The notes beneath the pieces were generated by a model. That model was given only the letters and a program-made list of their open reading frames with translations, did not search any database and was not told where the DNA came from. From positions 152,826 to 216,825 of the forward strand of contig CANJLQ010000006.1 of NCBI GenBank assembly GCA_947475735.1: a DNA stretch of 64,000 bases, given 5' to 3'. The translations under genes were made by a program, and so were the position numbers. Numbering within the stretch: the first letter of the stretch is position 1; each line of letters starts with the position of its first letter. Positions 18,770 to 27,194 of this stretch are shown here, in pieces. Source of the stretch: Caulobacteraceae bacterium (GTDB lineage: Bacteria > Pseudomonadota > Alphaproteobacteria > Caulobacterales > Caulobacteraceae).

Positions 18770-19302
18770 AGGGGGTACTCCCGTTCCAGGTCGTAGTGGC
18801 TGCCCACCTCGCTCAGGACGCTGGAATACAGACCGAAGCGGTCGATGCGGATCGGCGGGCTGGCCAGCAGATTGTGGTTGGTCACCCAGGCCCCGACGCG
18901 GGCAGGATCGGTCTGGGTCTTCAGATAGGCCAGGGTGACGTGGGGCCGATACGCCCGGGGCTCGATGCGGATGCCGGCGCGCTCGGCGGCGGCGCGGCAG
19001 CGGGCGGCCAGCACGGTCAGCCGCTCGTTGGGCTGGACGCCCGCCCAGACCGCGTGGCTTCGCCAGGCGTCGCCGAACGCGCCGACGCCCTTCAAGGCGA
19101 TCTCGAAGGCCCCGCCCGGAATGCGCGACAGCTCGGCGGCCAGATCGTCGGCGCGGCGTTCGTCGACCTCGCCATAGAAGGCCAAGGTGACATGCAGCTG
19201 CTCGGCCGTGCGCCAGCGCGCCCCAGGCAGGCCGCTCTGGCGCCGCGCCAGGGTCTCGGCCACGTCGAACGGGATAGGCAGGGCGGTGAACAGCCGGAGC
19301 AT
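18766..19302 (-). CDS. thpR: RNA 2',3'-cyclic phosphodiesterase (2H family)
   Basis: 2H phosphoesterase of 178 residues with both catalytic H-x-T motifs: HVTLAFYGEV near residue 42 and HVTLAYLKTQ near 127. The N-terminus LRLFTALPIPFDVAETL fits ThpR (formerly 2'-5' RNA ligase), which opens 2',3'-cyclic phosphate ends of RNA. It is the promoter-proximal gene of a pair with the GNAT enzyme. The upstream gap to the divergent Bax-inhibitor gene is 150 bp and shows nothing else recognisable. Confidence 0.9.
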   Translation of the reverse strand: MLRLFTALPIPFDVAETLARRQSGLPGARWRTAEQLHVTLAFYGEVDERRADDLAAELSRIPGGAFEIALKGVGAFGDAWRSHAVWAGVQPNERLTVLAARCRAAAERAGIRIEPRAYRPHVTLAYLKTQTDPARVGAWVTNHNLLASPPIRIDRFGLYSSVLSEVGSHYDLEREYPL

Positions 19303-19452
19303 GCGTCAGGTGGTAGCGGCCCGGCGCATTCGGCGAAAGGCCATGGAACCCCTGCGGCGTCCATTCCCTTGCGTCAGAGACGAGCCTGCACGATATTACA
19401 TGTTACGCGCCGGGGCCTGTCGCCCCGATGCCTTTTGGAGACACATCTCGCG

Positions 19453-20202
19453 ATGAGCGATTTCAGAAACGGTTTCTCGACCCCGGCGACCGCCCCGGCC
19501 GATATGGCCGTGGACGCCGGACTGCGCAGCTTCATGCTGGGCGTCTACAACAAGCTGGCCCTGGGCCTCGCCGTCGCGGGCGCCCTGGCCTATGTCACCG
19601 GCAACGTTCCGGCGGTGCAGGCGCTGTTCTTCGGCGTCACGCCGGACGGCCGCGTCGGTCTGACGGTCCTGGGCATGATCGTCCAGTTCCTGCCGATCGT
19701 TCTGCTGTTCGGCTCGATGTTCTTCATGAAGAATCCGACCGCGCGCGGCGTGAACATGCTGTACTGGGCCGTGGTGGCCTCGATCGGCGCGGGCCTGGGC
19801 ATCGTCTTCCTGCGCTACACCGGCGGATCGCTGGCCTCGACTTTCTTCGTGACGGCGGCGGCCTTCGGTGCCCTGTCGCTGGTCGGCTACACCACCAAGA
19901 AGGACCTGACCGCCATGGGGTCGTTCCTGATCATGGGCGTGATCGGCCTGATCATCGCCTCGATCGTCAACATCTTCCTGCAGTCGGGCACCCTGTACCT
20001 GATCATTTCGGGTCTGGGCGTGCTGATCTTCGCGGGGCTGATCGCCTATGACACCCAGCGGCTGAAGATGACCTACTACGCTCTGGGCGGCGACCGGGCG
20101 GCGATGGGCGTGGCGACGGGCTTCGGTGCCCTCAGCCTGTTCATCAACTTCGTGAACCTGTTCCAGTTCCTGCTGGCCTTCATGGGCGGCAACCGGGAGT
20201 AG
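19453..20202 (+). CDS. Bax inhibitor-1/YccA-family membrane protein
   Basis: Integral membrane protein of 249 residues with seven hydrophobic segments, beginning MLGVYNKLALGLAVAGALAY. GYTTKKDLTAMGSFLIMGVIG and the C-terminal segment IAYDTQRLKMTYYALGG are the family's conserved Asp-containing region. The family includes YccA/YbhL and plant/animal Bax inhibitor-1, proposed pH-sensitive calcium leak channels; YccA also modulates FtsH. The ATG at 19453 has GGAG about 12 nt upstream. A terminator follows at 20229. Confidence 0.93.
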   Translation: MSDFRNGFSTPATAPADMAVDAGLRSFMLGVYNKLALGLAVAGALAYVTGNVPAVQALFFGVTPDGRVGLTVLGMIVQFLPIVLLFGSMFFMKNPTARGVNMLYWAVVASIGAGLGIVFLRYTGGSLASTFFVTAAAFGALSLVGYTTKKDLTAMGSFLIMGVIGLIIASIVNIFLQSGTLYLIISGLGVLIFAGLIAYDTQRLKMTYYALGGDRAAMGVATGFGALSLFINFVNLFQFLLAFMGGNRE

Positions 20203-20228
20203 GCTTGGCCACACGCTGATCTGATTGG

Positions 20229-20257
20229 GGCCCCGGTGGAAACGCCGGGGCCTTTCT
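20229..20257 (+). terminator. Rho-independent terminator after the Bax inhibitor-1 gene
   Basis: Perfect 8-bp stem GGCCCCGG (20229-20236) / CCGGGGCC (20245-20252), 8-nt loop TGGAAACG, followed by TTTCTC. It lies 26 bp after the stop codon. Confidence 0.75.
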
Positions 20258-20271
20258 CGTGGTCGGTGTCT

Positions 20272-20322
20272 GGTGATGGGTGGTTGAAGCGGGGGATCAC
20301 CAGTCACGAACCACCAATCACC
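20272..20322. repeat. Intergenic hairpin repeat
   Basis: GGTGATGGGTGGTT (20272-20285) pairs with AACCACCAATCACC (20309-20322) with one mismatch, loop 23 nt. The right arm ends one base before the DUF2794 stop codon. It may terminate the minus-strand DUF2794 transcript or be a remnant of a dispersed repeat; I see no second copy in this window. Confidence 0.55.
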
Positions 20323-20658
20323 CTACTCCACGACCTGAAACCGACGGCTGTCGAAGACCCTCAGCACCTGAGGCAGTTCCCGCCCGCGCCGCAGGACCTG
20401 GCCGCCCTCGCCGATCACGGCCCACTGACCCTGCCGGGCCTGCAGCGCGGGCCGCTTCTCGATCCGATAGGCCGGCGCGTCGCCCGATCGGCGGAAGACG
20501 GCGAACTCGGCCGCCTCCTTGCCTCCGAGGATCGCATAGTCGCGCCACTCCCCCTGGGCCACCATCCGGCCGTAGACGCGCAGGATCGGATCCAGTTCGC
20601 GCCGGTCGAAGAACACCGACGCAGGCGCGCCGTTCGGAGGCGGGGAATCCAGGCTCAT
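20323..20658 (-). CDS. DUF2794 protein
   Basis: Protein of 111 residues of unknown function restricted largely to Alphaproteobacteria. The conserved stretch is FFDRRELDPILRVYGRMVA, then GEWRDYAILG, and RIEKRPALQARQGQWAVIGE. The start is chosen at 20658 (MSLDSPPP); an upstream ATG would add 26 residues that do not resemble the family. No membrane segment or signal peptide. It is divergent from purH across a 365 bp gap. Confidence 0.8.
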   Translation of the reverse strand: MSLDSPPPNGAPASVFFDRRELDPILRVYGRMVAQGEWRDYAILGGKEAAEFAVFRRSGDAPAYRIEKRPALQARQGQWAVIGEGGQVLRRGRELPQVLRVFDSRRFQVVE

Positions 20659-20799
20659 CGGTCCCAATCTAGGCCGCCCGGCGGCAAACGCCAGCAGGGC
20701 CGGGGCGACCTGCGGCGGTAAAAACCGACCCGACACGAAATGGCCGCGTTTCCGTCTTTCGGCGAACAGAAGCGGGCGCGAGAAACCGAGCGTCGGCCT

Positions 20800-20944
20800 G
20801 ACGGAGTTCGGACGCGTCCCGGATCCTGAACAGCCCCCCCAGCCCCCCTGGATGTTTCCATCAAGGGCTTCGCCGGGCCGACGCTTCCTCCAAAGCGAGA
20901 CGCCCGCCCGCCCTCCTCCCCCTCCCGGCGCGGCGGGCGTTTTG
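20800..20944 (+). ncRNA. Candidate small RNA or purH leader upstream of purH
   Basis: The 365 bp divergent gap between the DUF2794 gene and purH ends in a complete plus-strand terminator (20900-20944) before purH, so some plus-strand transcript must begin inside the gap. The terminator loop holds CCTCCTCCCCCTCCC, a near-perfect anti-Shine-Dalgarno run of the kind seen in alphaproteobacterial regulatory RNAs. The 5' end is a guess. A purH attenuator is the alternative; I could not find the conserved core of the ZTP riboswitch. Confidence 0.35.
20900..20944 (+). terminator. Orphan terminator upstream of purH
   Basis: Stem ACGCCCGCC (20900-20908) / GGCGGGCGT (20932-20940), 23-nt C-rich loop, T-run TTTT from 20940. 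It is about 80 bp before the purH start, with no annotated plus-strand gene in front of it. Confidence 0.7.
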
Positions 20945-21023
20945 CTGTCCGGGGCCGAGGTGACGGATCGGCGCGGGGGATGCTAAGGGCCGCGCGCCCT
21001 CCCCAGCCCTCCGGATCACGCCC

Positions 21024-22643
21024 ATGCCCGCCGCCCCCGCCTTTCCGCCCGTGCCCGACGCCGTCCGTCCGGTCCGGGCCCTGATCTCCCTGTCCGACAA
21101 GGCTGGGCTGGAAGCGGCGGCGCGCGCCCTGCATGACGCGGGCGTGGAGCTGGTCTCGACCGGGGGGACGCGGGCCGCGATCGCGGCCTACGGCCTGCCG
21201 GTGAAGGACGTCGCCGATCTGACCGGCTTTCCGGAGATGATGGACGGGCGGGTCAAGACCCTGCACCCGGTGGTCCACGGCGGCCTGCTGGGCGTGCGCG
21301 ACGCCGCCGAGCACAAGGCGGCGATGGAGGCACACGGCATCGGCCCGATCGATATCGTCTGGATCGATCTGTATCCGTTCGAATCAACGATTGCCGCCAA
21401 TCCTGGAAAGGGGGCCGGCGACTTCGCCTCGGCGGTCGAGAACATCGACATCGGCGGCCCGGCCATGATCCGCTCGGGCGCCAAGAACCACGGCTATGTC
21501 GCTGTCGCGGTCGATGCGGCCTCCATCGGTGAGATCGTGGACGCGGTGAAGGCGGACGGGGCGACCTCTCTGGCGCTTCGGAAACGTCTGGCGGCGCGGG
21601 CGTTCGCGCGGACCGCCGCCTATGATGCGGCCGTGTCAGGCTGGTTCGCCGGGCAGGTCGAGGATGCGGCGCCCGCGCGCAAGTCGGTGGCGGGCACCCT
21701 GGCCCAGACGCTGCGCTATGGCGAGAACCCTCACCAGACGGGGGCCTTCTATCGCACGGGCGAGGCGCGGCCCGGCGTCGCCCAGGCCGAGCAGGTCCAG
21801 GGCAAGGAACTGGGCTACAACAACATCGCCGACGCGGACGCGGCCTATGAGCTGGTGGCCGAGTTCGAGGCCCCGGCCTGCGTCATCGTCAAGCACGCCA
21901 ATCCGTGCGGCGTGGCGGTGGGGCGCGATCTGGCGGAGGCCTACAGCCGCGCGCTCGAGTGCGACGCGGTCTCGGCCTTCGGCGGGGTGATCGCCGTCAA
22001 TCGTGGACTCACGGGCGCCGACGCCCGGGCCATCACCGACATCTTCACCGAGGTGGTGATCGCGCCCGGCGCGGACGACGAGGCGCGCGCTGTGTTCGCG
22101 GCCAAGAAGAACCTGCGGCTGCTGCTGACCGACGGCCTGCCCGATCCGCTGGCGGCCGGCGAGGTGTTCCGCTCGGTGGGGGGCGGCTTCCTGGTGCAGT
22201 CGAGGGACGTCAGCCGCATTCGGCCCGAGGACCTCAAGATCGTCACGCGGCGCCAGCCCACGCCGCAGGAGATCGAGGACATGCTGTTCGCCTTCACCGT
22301 GGCCAAGCACGTCAAGTCCAACGCCATCGTCTACGCCAAGGACGGCCAGACGGCGGGCATCGGCGCGGGACAGATGAACCGCAGGGACAGCGCCCGTATC
22401 GCCGCCATTCGGGCGCGCGAGGCCGGCGAGGCCAAGGGGCTGGCGCACTCGCTGGCGCAGGGGTCGGCGTGCGCGTCCGAAGCCTTCTTCCCCTTCGCCG
22501 ACGGCCTGATCGAGGCGGCGCAGGCGGGGGCGACGGCGATCATCCAGCCCGGCGGGTCGATCCGGGACGACGAGGTGATCGCGGCGGCCGACGCGCTGAA
22601 CCTTGCGATGGCCTTTACGGGCGTGCGGGTGTTCCGCCACTAA
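21024..22643 (+). CDS. purH: Bifunctional AICAR formyltransferase / IMP cyclohydrolase
   Basis: Catalyses the last two steps of IMP synthesis. The N-terminal cyclohydrolase domain (residues ~17-165) shows [46 protein letters not shown] and [16 protein letters not shown]. The C-terminal transformylase domain shows LRYGENPHQ, the K-H-containing [13 protein letters not shown], and [14 protein letters not shown]. Length 539 is near the normal 520-530, with a short Pro/Ala N-terminal extension. Convergent with dapF, 6 bp between stops. Possible leader control is described at 20800. Confidence 0.97.
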   Translation: MPAAPAFPPVPDAVRPVRALISLSDKAGLEAAARALHDAGVELVSTGGTRAAIAAYGLPVKDVADLTGFPEMMDGRVKTLHPVVHGGLLGVRDAAEHKAAMEAHGIGPIDIVWIDLYPFESTIAANPGKGAGDFASAVENIDIGGPAMIRSGAKNHGYVAVAVDAASIGEIVDAVKADGATSLALRKRLAARAFARTAAYDAAVSGWFAGQVEDAAPARKSVAGTLAQTLRYGENPHQTGAFYRTGEARPGVAQAEQVQGKELGYNNIADADAAYELVAEFEAPACVIVKHANPCGVAVGRDLAEAYSRALECDAVSAFGGVIAVNRGLTGADARAITDIFTEVVIAPGADDEARAVFAAKKNLRLLLTDGLPDPLAAGEVFRSVGGGFLVQSRDVSRIRPEDLKIVTRRQPTPQEIEDMLFAFTVAKHVKSNAIVYAKDGQTAGIGAGQMNRRDSARIAAIRAREAGEAKGLAHSLAQGSACASEAFFPFADGLIEAAQAGATAIIQPGGSIRDDEVIAAADALNLAMAFTGVRVFRH

Positions 22644-22649
22644 ACCGGA

Positions 22650-23483
22650 TCAATCCGCCAGCATCCCCGTCCGTTCGACCTCTACGGGGCCGGTCATGAG
22701 GACGTGGCCGGTGGTTTCGTCCCAGTGGATGTCGAGTTCGCCGCCATCGACCACGACCGTGGCGCCGCGTCCGGTCAGGCCCCGGCGGTGGGCGGCGACC
22801 AGGGCGGCGCAGGCACCGGTGCCGCACGCCTTGGTCAGGCCCGCGCCGCGCTCCCAGACGCGCAGCCGGATGCGGTCGGGGCCCAGCACATGGGCGAAGC
22901 CGACGTTGACGCCCTCGGGGAACAGGGGGTGGTGCTCGATCAGGGAGCCGGAGCCGCGCACGAAGCCATCGTCCAGCCGGTCGGTGAAGAAGACGACATG
23001 GGGATTGCCCATCGAGACCGCGCCGGGCGTGTGGATCAGCGGCGCGTCGATCGGGCCGATCTGAAGCTCGATGCCGCGGGTGTCCATCTCTTCGGACAAT
23101 GGGATTTCGGTCCAGTTCAACCGGGGCGCGCCCATGTCGACGGTGATCCGGTCCGGGCCGGCGCGGCGGGCGACCGTCGGGCCGCCCAGGGTGTCGATGG
23201 TGACGCTGTCGGCCCCGTTCGCCTGCATCAGCATCCAGCCGACGCAGCGGAGTGCATTGCCGCAGGTCTCGACCGCCCCGCCGTCGGCGTTCCAGACGCG
23301 CATGAAGGCGTCGGCCTTGTCGGAGGGCTCGATGGCGATTAGCTGATCGAAGCCTTGGCCGGTCGCCCGATCCGACAGGGCGCGAACCGCGTCCGGGCCG
23401 GGGGCATAGGGGCGCGACAGGGCGTCGACGACGACGAAGTCGTTGCCGCAGCCGTTCATCTTGACGAAGGGACGCCCGCTCAT
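22650..23483 (-). CDS. dapF: Diaminopimelate epimerase
   Basis: Interconverts LL- and meso-diaminopimelate for lysine and peptidoglycan synthesis. Protein of about 277 residues with both active-site cysteines in their motifs: ETCGNALRCVG and KACGTGACAALVAA. The N-terminal KMNGCGNDFVVVDA is family-typical. The start at 23483 (MSGRPFVKM) agrees with homologues; an ATG 9 bp upstream is possible and neither has an obvious ribosome-binding site. In several Caulobacterales the next gene is a tRNA methylthiotransferase; here the divergent neighbour is an ion channel. Confidence 0.95.
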   Translation of the reverse strand: MSGRPFVKMNGCGNDFVVVDALSRPYAPGPDAVRALSDRATGQGFDQLIAIEPSDKADAFMRVWNADGGAVETCGNALRCVGWMLMQANGADSVTIDTLGGPTVARRAGPDRITVDMGAPRLNWTEIPLSEEMDTRGIELQIGPIDAPLIHTPGAVSMGNPHVVFFTDRLDDGFVRGSGSLIEHHPLFPEGVNVGFAHVLGPDRIRLRVWERGAGLTKACGTGACAALVAAHRRGLTGRGATVVVDGGELDIHWDETTGHVLMTGPVEVERTGMLAD

Positions 23484-23540
23484 GCGCGGCATATAGGGCC
23501 CGGCGGTTCCGAACGCGAGCGACGCGCGTTAGGACAGCCG

Positions 23541-24356
23541 ATGGCCACGACCGACGCGACCCCTGACAAGACCGGTACCGACCGGGGCGGCCTGAGGCTG
23601 CGAGCCCGGCTGAGGGCGCTGTACCACGGGGGGTCGCAGACGGCGGTCCGATTCCGGCTGGCCGTCCTGTTCGTCGATGTCCTGATCATCGCCTTCTTCA
23701 TCGCCGCGCCCCTGCTGCGCGACCAGCCGCTGGCCTTCTATGTGATCGACTATGTGATCGCCGCGGTCCTGGCGGCCGATCTGGCCGCGCGGGCCTGGTG
23801 CTATTCGGACGCAAAGGACTGGCTGAGGAAACCCATCGTCTGGGTCGATCTGTTCATCCTGCTGACCCTGCTGTTCCCGGCCTGGCTGTTCAACCTGGGC
23901 TTCCTGCGGGTGGTCCGGCTGTGGACCCTGATCAACTCGGACTTCTTCTGGCGCACGGTCGGGCGGCGGTATGACGACACCCGGGTCGAGGAAATCACCA
24001 AGGCGCTGACGGCCCTGATCACCTTCGTCTTCGTTGCGACCGGCTTTGTCTACACGGCGTTCCTGGGCAAGACCGAGGGGTTATCGGGGTGGATCGACGC
24101 CCTGTACTTCACCGTCACCAGCCTGACGACGACGGGATATGGCGACATCCTGCTGCCTGGAGCGTGGGGGCGGATCGTGTCGATCGTCATCATGCTCGCG
24201 GGGGTGACGCTGTTTGTGCGGCTGGGCCAGACCCTGCTGCGGCCGCATAAGGTCCGCTATCCATGCGAACGATGTGGGCTGCAGGTCCACGATCCCGACG
24301 CGGTCCACTGCAAGGCGTGCGGCGACATTCTTTGCATCCCCGACGAGGGACGCTAA
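23541..24356 (+). CDS. Potassium channel-like membrane protein with C-terminal zinc ribbon
   Basis: Protein of 271 residues with an ion-channel layout. Helices begin with LAVLFVDVLIIAFFIAAPLL, and a weakly charged S4-like GFLRVVRLWTL and S5 follow. The pore helix and selectivity filter read FTVTSLTTTGYGDILLPG, and S6 closes the pore domain. After S6 the last ~35 residues contain CERC and CKAC, a rubredoxin-like zinc ribbon uncommon in this family. It lacks the multiple Arg of a full voltage sensor, so gating is unclear. AGGA ribbon-binding-site equivalent (AGGACA) lies 5 nt upstream of the ATG. Confidence 0.85.
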   Translation: MATTDATPDKTGTDRGGLRLRARLRALYHGGSQTAVRFRLAVLFVDVLIIAFFIAAPLLRDQPLAFYVIDYVIAAVLAADLAARAWCYSDAKDWLRKPIVWVDLFILLTLLFPAWLFNLGFLRVVRLWTLINSDFFWRTVGRRYDDTRVEEITKALTALITFVFVATGFVYTAFLGKTEGLSGWIDALYFTVTSLTTTGYGDILLPGAWGRIVSIVIMLAGVTLFVRLGQTLLRPHKVRYPCERCGLQVHDPDAVHCKACGDILCIPDEGR

Positions 24357-24376
24357 TTTCGGTCACCGCGGAGCAC

Positions 24377-24404
24377 GAAAAAGCCCGCCGGGTCGCGGCG
24401 GGCT
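24377..24404 (-). terminator. Rho-independent terminator of the entericidin gene
   Basis: On the minus strand AGCCCGCC-GCGACCC-GGCGGGCT gives an 8-bp perfect stem and 7-nt loop, followed by TTTTTC. It begins 29 bp after the entericidin stop codon. It also sits about 20 bp past the potassium-channel stop on the plus strand. Confidence 0.85.
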
Positions 24405-24433
24405 CTCGAGGTCGATCGGCCGAAGCCGAAGGA

Positions 24434-24571
24434 TCAGTTCTTGGCCTCTTCCGCGCCCGAGGTGACGGCGCCGCCGACGGCCTGGACGTCGCGTCCGACG
24501 CCGGCGACGGTGTTGCAGGCCGACACGGCCAAGGCGGCGGCGATCAGGGACAGGGTGACGATCTTCTTCAT
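24434..24571 (-). CDS. Entericidin-type small lipoprotein (45 residues)
   Basis: A short gene beginning MKKIVTLSLIAAALAVSAC: signal peptide with lipobox VSAC, acylated at Cys19. The mature tail NTVAGVGRDVQAVGGAVTSG is the entericidin A/B (EcnAB) pattern of an amphipathic helix with small residues. A ribosome-binding site (GGAG) lies about 8 nt before the ATG, an EcfG-like promoter at 24601-24625 and a strong terminator at 24377, so it is a complete single-gene unit. Entericidins are stress-induced envelope lipoproteins, in E. coli an antidote/toxin pair; here only one member is seen. Confidence 0.88.
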   Translation of the reverse strand: MKKIVTLSLIAAALAVSACNTVAGVGRDVQAVGGAVTSGAEEAKN

Positions 24572-24600
24572 GGGGAAACTCCGAATGGCGAAGCTTTTGA

Positions 24601-24625
24601 AACACCAAGCTTGACCACAGGTTCC
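24601..24625 (-). promoter_or_regulatory. EcfG/SigT-type promoter of the entericidin gene
   Basis: On the minus strand GGAAC (24621-24625), 16 nt, then TGTT (24601-24604). The alphaproteobacterial general-stress sigma factor (EcfG; SigT in Caulobacter) recognises GGAAC-N16/17-CGTT, so this matches in 8 of 9 positions with correct spacing. The -10 element is 30 nt from the start codon. Entericidin genes are frequent members of this regulon. Confidence 0.55.
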
Positions 24626-24663
24626 ATCGCCAATGTCGCTCTCGATCTGCTAGGTGCCCGCCC

Positions 24664-26340
24664 ATGACCGAACCGCGCCGACAGCCCCCCGGAACCGCCG
24701 CCCGCCGCCTGGTGGAAACCCTCGCCGTCAACGGCGTCACGCGCGTCTTCTGCGTGCCGGGCGAGAGCTATCTGGCGGTGCTGGATGCCCTGGTGGATCA
24801 CCCCGAGATCGAGGTGGTGACGTGCCGGCACGAGGCCGGGGCCGCCAATATGGCCGAGGCCTATGGCAAGCTAACCGGGCGGCCGGGCGTCTGCATGGTC
24901 ACGCGTGGCCCGGGGGCGACGCACGCCTCCATCGGGGTGCATACGGCGCATCAGGATTCGACCCCGATGATCCTGTTCGTCGGCCAGATCGCCCTGGCGG
25001 ACCGGGGGCGCGGGGCGTTTCAGGAGGTCGATTATCGCGAGGTGTTCGGCGGCCTGGCCAAATGGGCGACGGAGATCGAGAGCCCCGAGCGAACCGTCGA
25101 GATCGTCGAGCGCGCTTTCGCCACGGCCTTGCAGGGGCGGATGGGGCCGGTGGTGATCGGCCTGCCCGAGGACCTGCTGCACGCGGACGGCGGGCCGGAA
25201 CCGGCGCGGGCCGTGATCCCGGCGAAGGCAGGGCTGGACCGGGCCTTCCTCGCTGATCTGGGAACGCGGCTGGCGACAGCCGAGCGTCCGCTGCTGGTGC
25301 TGGGCGGGTCGGGCTGGACGGATGAAGCCGCCGCCGCCATCGGCGACTGGTCCGAGCGGCTGGGCCTGCCCGTCGCCCTGTCGTTCCGGCGAAAGGACAT
25401 CCTGTCGAACGGACGGTCTAACTATGCCGGGGATTTGGGTCTCGGGTGCAATCCCGAGCTGATGAAAAGGGCGCGCGACGCCGACCTGCTGATCGCCGTG
25501 GGGGCGCGGCTGGGCGAGAACCCGACCCAGGGCTACACCCTGTTCGACCGGGCCCATACGGCCAGGCATCTGGTGCATATCCACCCGGGGGCCGAGGAAC
25601 TGGGCCGGGTGTGGCCGACGCTGAGCAGCGCCGTGGCGGACAACAGCCTGGCGGCCCAGGCCCTGGCGACGCTGGAGCCTGGACGGACCTGGCACGATCA
25701 GGCCAAGGCCGCGCACGACCACTATCAGGCTTTCTCGACGCCTGTGGCCGTGACCGGCGCGGTCAACATGGCCGAGTGCATGGCGCATCTGGGCGAGGCC
25801 CTGCCGGCAGACGCCATCGTGACCAATGGCGCGGGCAACTTCGCGGCCTGGCTGCATCGGTTCTATCGGCACAGGGCCTGCCGCACCCAGCTGGCCCCGA
25901 CGTCGGGGGCCATGGGTTACGGCTATCCGGCGGCGATCGCGGCCAAGTCGCTGCATCCGGACCGCGAGGTGATCTGCGTGGCGGGCGACGGCGACTTCCT
26001 GATGACCGGCCAGGAACTGGCCACGGCGGTCCAGCACAGCATCAACGTCGTCGTCATCGTGGTCGACAACGGCACCTATGGCACCATCCGCATGCACCAG
26101 GAGGGGCACTACCCGGGCCGGGTGGTGGCGACGGACCTGAGGAACCCCGACTTCGTCGCCTATGCGAAGGCGTTCGGAGCGTTCGGCGTGCGGTGCGAGC
26201 GGACCGAGGACTTTCCCGAGGCTCTGAAGGCGGCGCGCGAGGCGGCGGGGGCGGGCGGCGTGCCGGCGCTGGTGCATCTGATCACCTCGGCCGAGGACAT
26301 CGCGCCGAACCGGACCATCACGGGGCTGCGCAAGGGCTGA
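24664..26340 (+). CDS. Thiamine diphosphate-dependent enzyme (acetolactate synthase-like)
   Basis: ThDP enzyme of 558 residues of the acetolactate synthase/decarboxylase superfamily. The catalytic Glu is in CRHEAGAANMAEAYGKLTG; TRGPGATHASIGVHTA follows. The ThDP/Mg motif is GDGDFLMTGQELATAVQHSI with the closing Asn in VDNGTYGTIRMHQ. There is no ilvH next to it and the sequence lacks features I would need to call it the biosynthetic IlvB, so the substrate (pyruvate, another 2-keto acid or a benzoylformate-type acid) is open. The gene is divergent from the entericidin gene and convergent with the next one. Confidence 0.85.
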   Translation: MTEPRRQPPGTAARRLVETLAVNGVTRVFCVPGESYLAVLDALVDHPEIEVVTCRHEAGAANMAEAYGKLTGRPGVCMVTRGPGATHASIGVHTAHQDSTPMILFVGQIALADRGRGAFQEVDYREVFGGLAKWATEIESPERTVEIVERAFATALQGRMGPVVIGLPEDLLHADGGPEPARAVIPAKAGLDRAFLADLGTRLATAERPLLVLGGSGWTDEAAAAIGDWSERLGLPVALSFRRKDILSNGRSNYAGDLGLGCNPELMKRARDADLLIAVGARLGENPTQGYTLFDRAHTARHLVHIHPGAEELGRVWPTLSSAVADNSLAAQALATLEPGRTWHDQAKAAHDHYQAFSTPVAVTGAVNMAECMAHLGEALPADAIVTNGAGNFAAWLHRFYRHRACRTQLAPTSGAMGYGYPAAIAAKSLHPDREVICVAGDGDFLMTGQELATAVQHSINVVVIVVDNGTYGTIRMHQEGHYPGRVVATDLRNPDFVAYAKAFGAFGVRCERTEDFPEALKAAREAAGAGGVPALVHLITSAEDIAPNRTITGLRKG

Positions 26341-27144
26341 TCAGCCCCCGTCGGCGACGGCGCGGATGATGAGGGCCGACGACGGCCGACCCTGAAGGCC
26401 CTGATCGCCGGCGATGGCGATGACCAGAGTGCCGTCCGAGAACCGGACCGAGCCACGGCTCGCCTCCTGGATCTGGATGCGACGGAGCGTGCCAACCCGG
26501 TCTCTGACGGTCGCCGAGCGCGACATCCGCAGAATGGCCTCGGTGACGACGGAGATCGTTTCGGCCACCACCGGCTCCAGACCCGGGCGGTCCAGCTCGA
26601 CATCGACCACCACCAGATGCCCAAGCGCCGCGCTCATCCGGCCGCTCTGCTGGATCGAATAGGTGATCAGCTGTGTCGGAGTGACGGCCGGAAGATTCAG
26701 CGGCGCGGCCCCACCGGTCAGTGTCGCGGGAGAGCCGTTCGGTGCCCGGGTCGTATAGAGCGTCAGGCCTCCCGAGGGTGTTAGCCGGAGGATCTGGGAG
26801 CCGGCGTCATTGCGGTAGATGATGTCGCCCCGGGGAGCCGGCGTAGTCCTGAGCACCCAGGTCTCGGTGCGACGCTCGAAGCGGAACAGAGGCCGGGCTC
26901 CCGTCGCGTCGAAGATGAAGGCTTCGCCGGTCTCCGCTTCATAACGGCCCGAGCTGGGATGGCCCGGCCGCGACGGCCGCACCGCGATGGCGCGGCTCTG
27001 CTCGGCCTGGGCGTTGCCACGGATCTGGACCTCGGCGACCGCGGGCGGGGCGAGCACGCTCAGCAACGCCAGGGCGGCGGCGGCGAACGCCGTCACCGGC
27101 GGGAGCGGCGTCTTCGCCCTCTCGACCTTCTGCCCTGAAATCAT
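26341..27144 (-). CDS. Exported protein of unknown function
   Basis: Protein of 267 residues with a signal peptide (hydrophobic residues ~17-37, ending PPAVAEV). The mature part is mostly beta-like: SGRYEAETGEAFIFDATGARPLFRFERR, LRTTPAPRGDIIYRNDAGSQ, and a second half with QLITYSIQQSGRMSAALGHLVVV. Proteins of this kind occur in Caulobacterales (possibly the DUF4908 family, not certain). The stop codon (26341-26343) directly abuts the convergent ThDP gene. No enzymatic motif is seen. Confidence 0.7.
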   Translation of the reverse strand: MISGQKVERAKTPLPPVTAFAAAALALLSVLAPPAVAEVQIRGNAQAEQSRAIAVRPSRPGHPSSGRYEAETGEAFIFDATGARPLFRFERRTETWVLRTTPAPRGDIIYRNDAGSQILRLTPSGGLTLYTTRAPNGSPATLTGGAAPLNLPAVTPTQLITYSIQQSGRMSAALGHLVVVDVELDRPGLEPVVAETISVVTEAILRMSRSATVRDRVGTLRRIQIQEASRGSVRFSDGTLVIAIAGDQGLQGRPSSALIIRAVADGG

Positions 27145-27194
27145 GGCTGAAACCGATGATCCTCAGGCGGGGCGGATTTTGGGCAGACGGGCCG

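Noticed and set aside
20659..21023. A ZTP (pfl) riboswitch upstream of purH
   Set aside because: purH leaders are a classic location, but I could not find its conserved core (for example CCGCCTGGGC near the 3' end). The terminator alone does not show a riboswitch.
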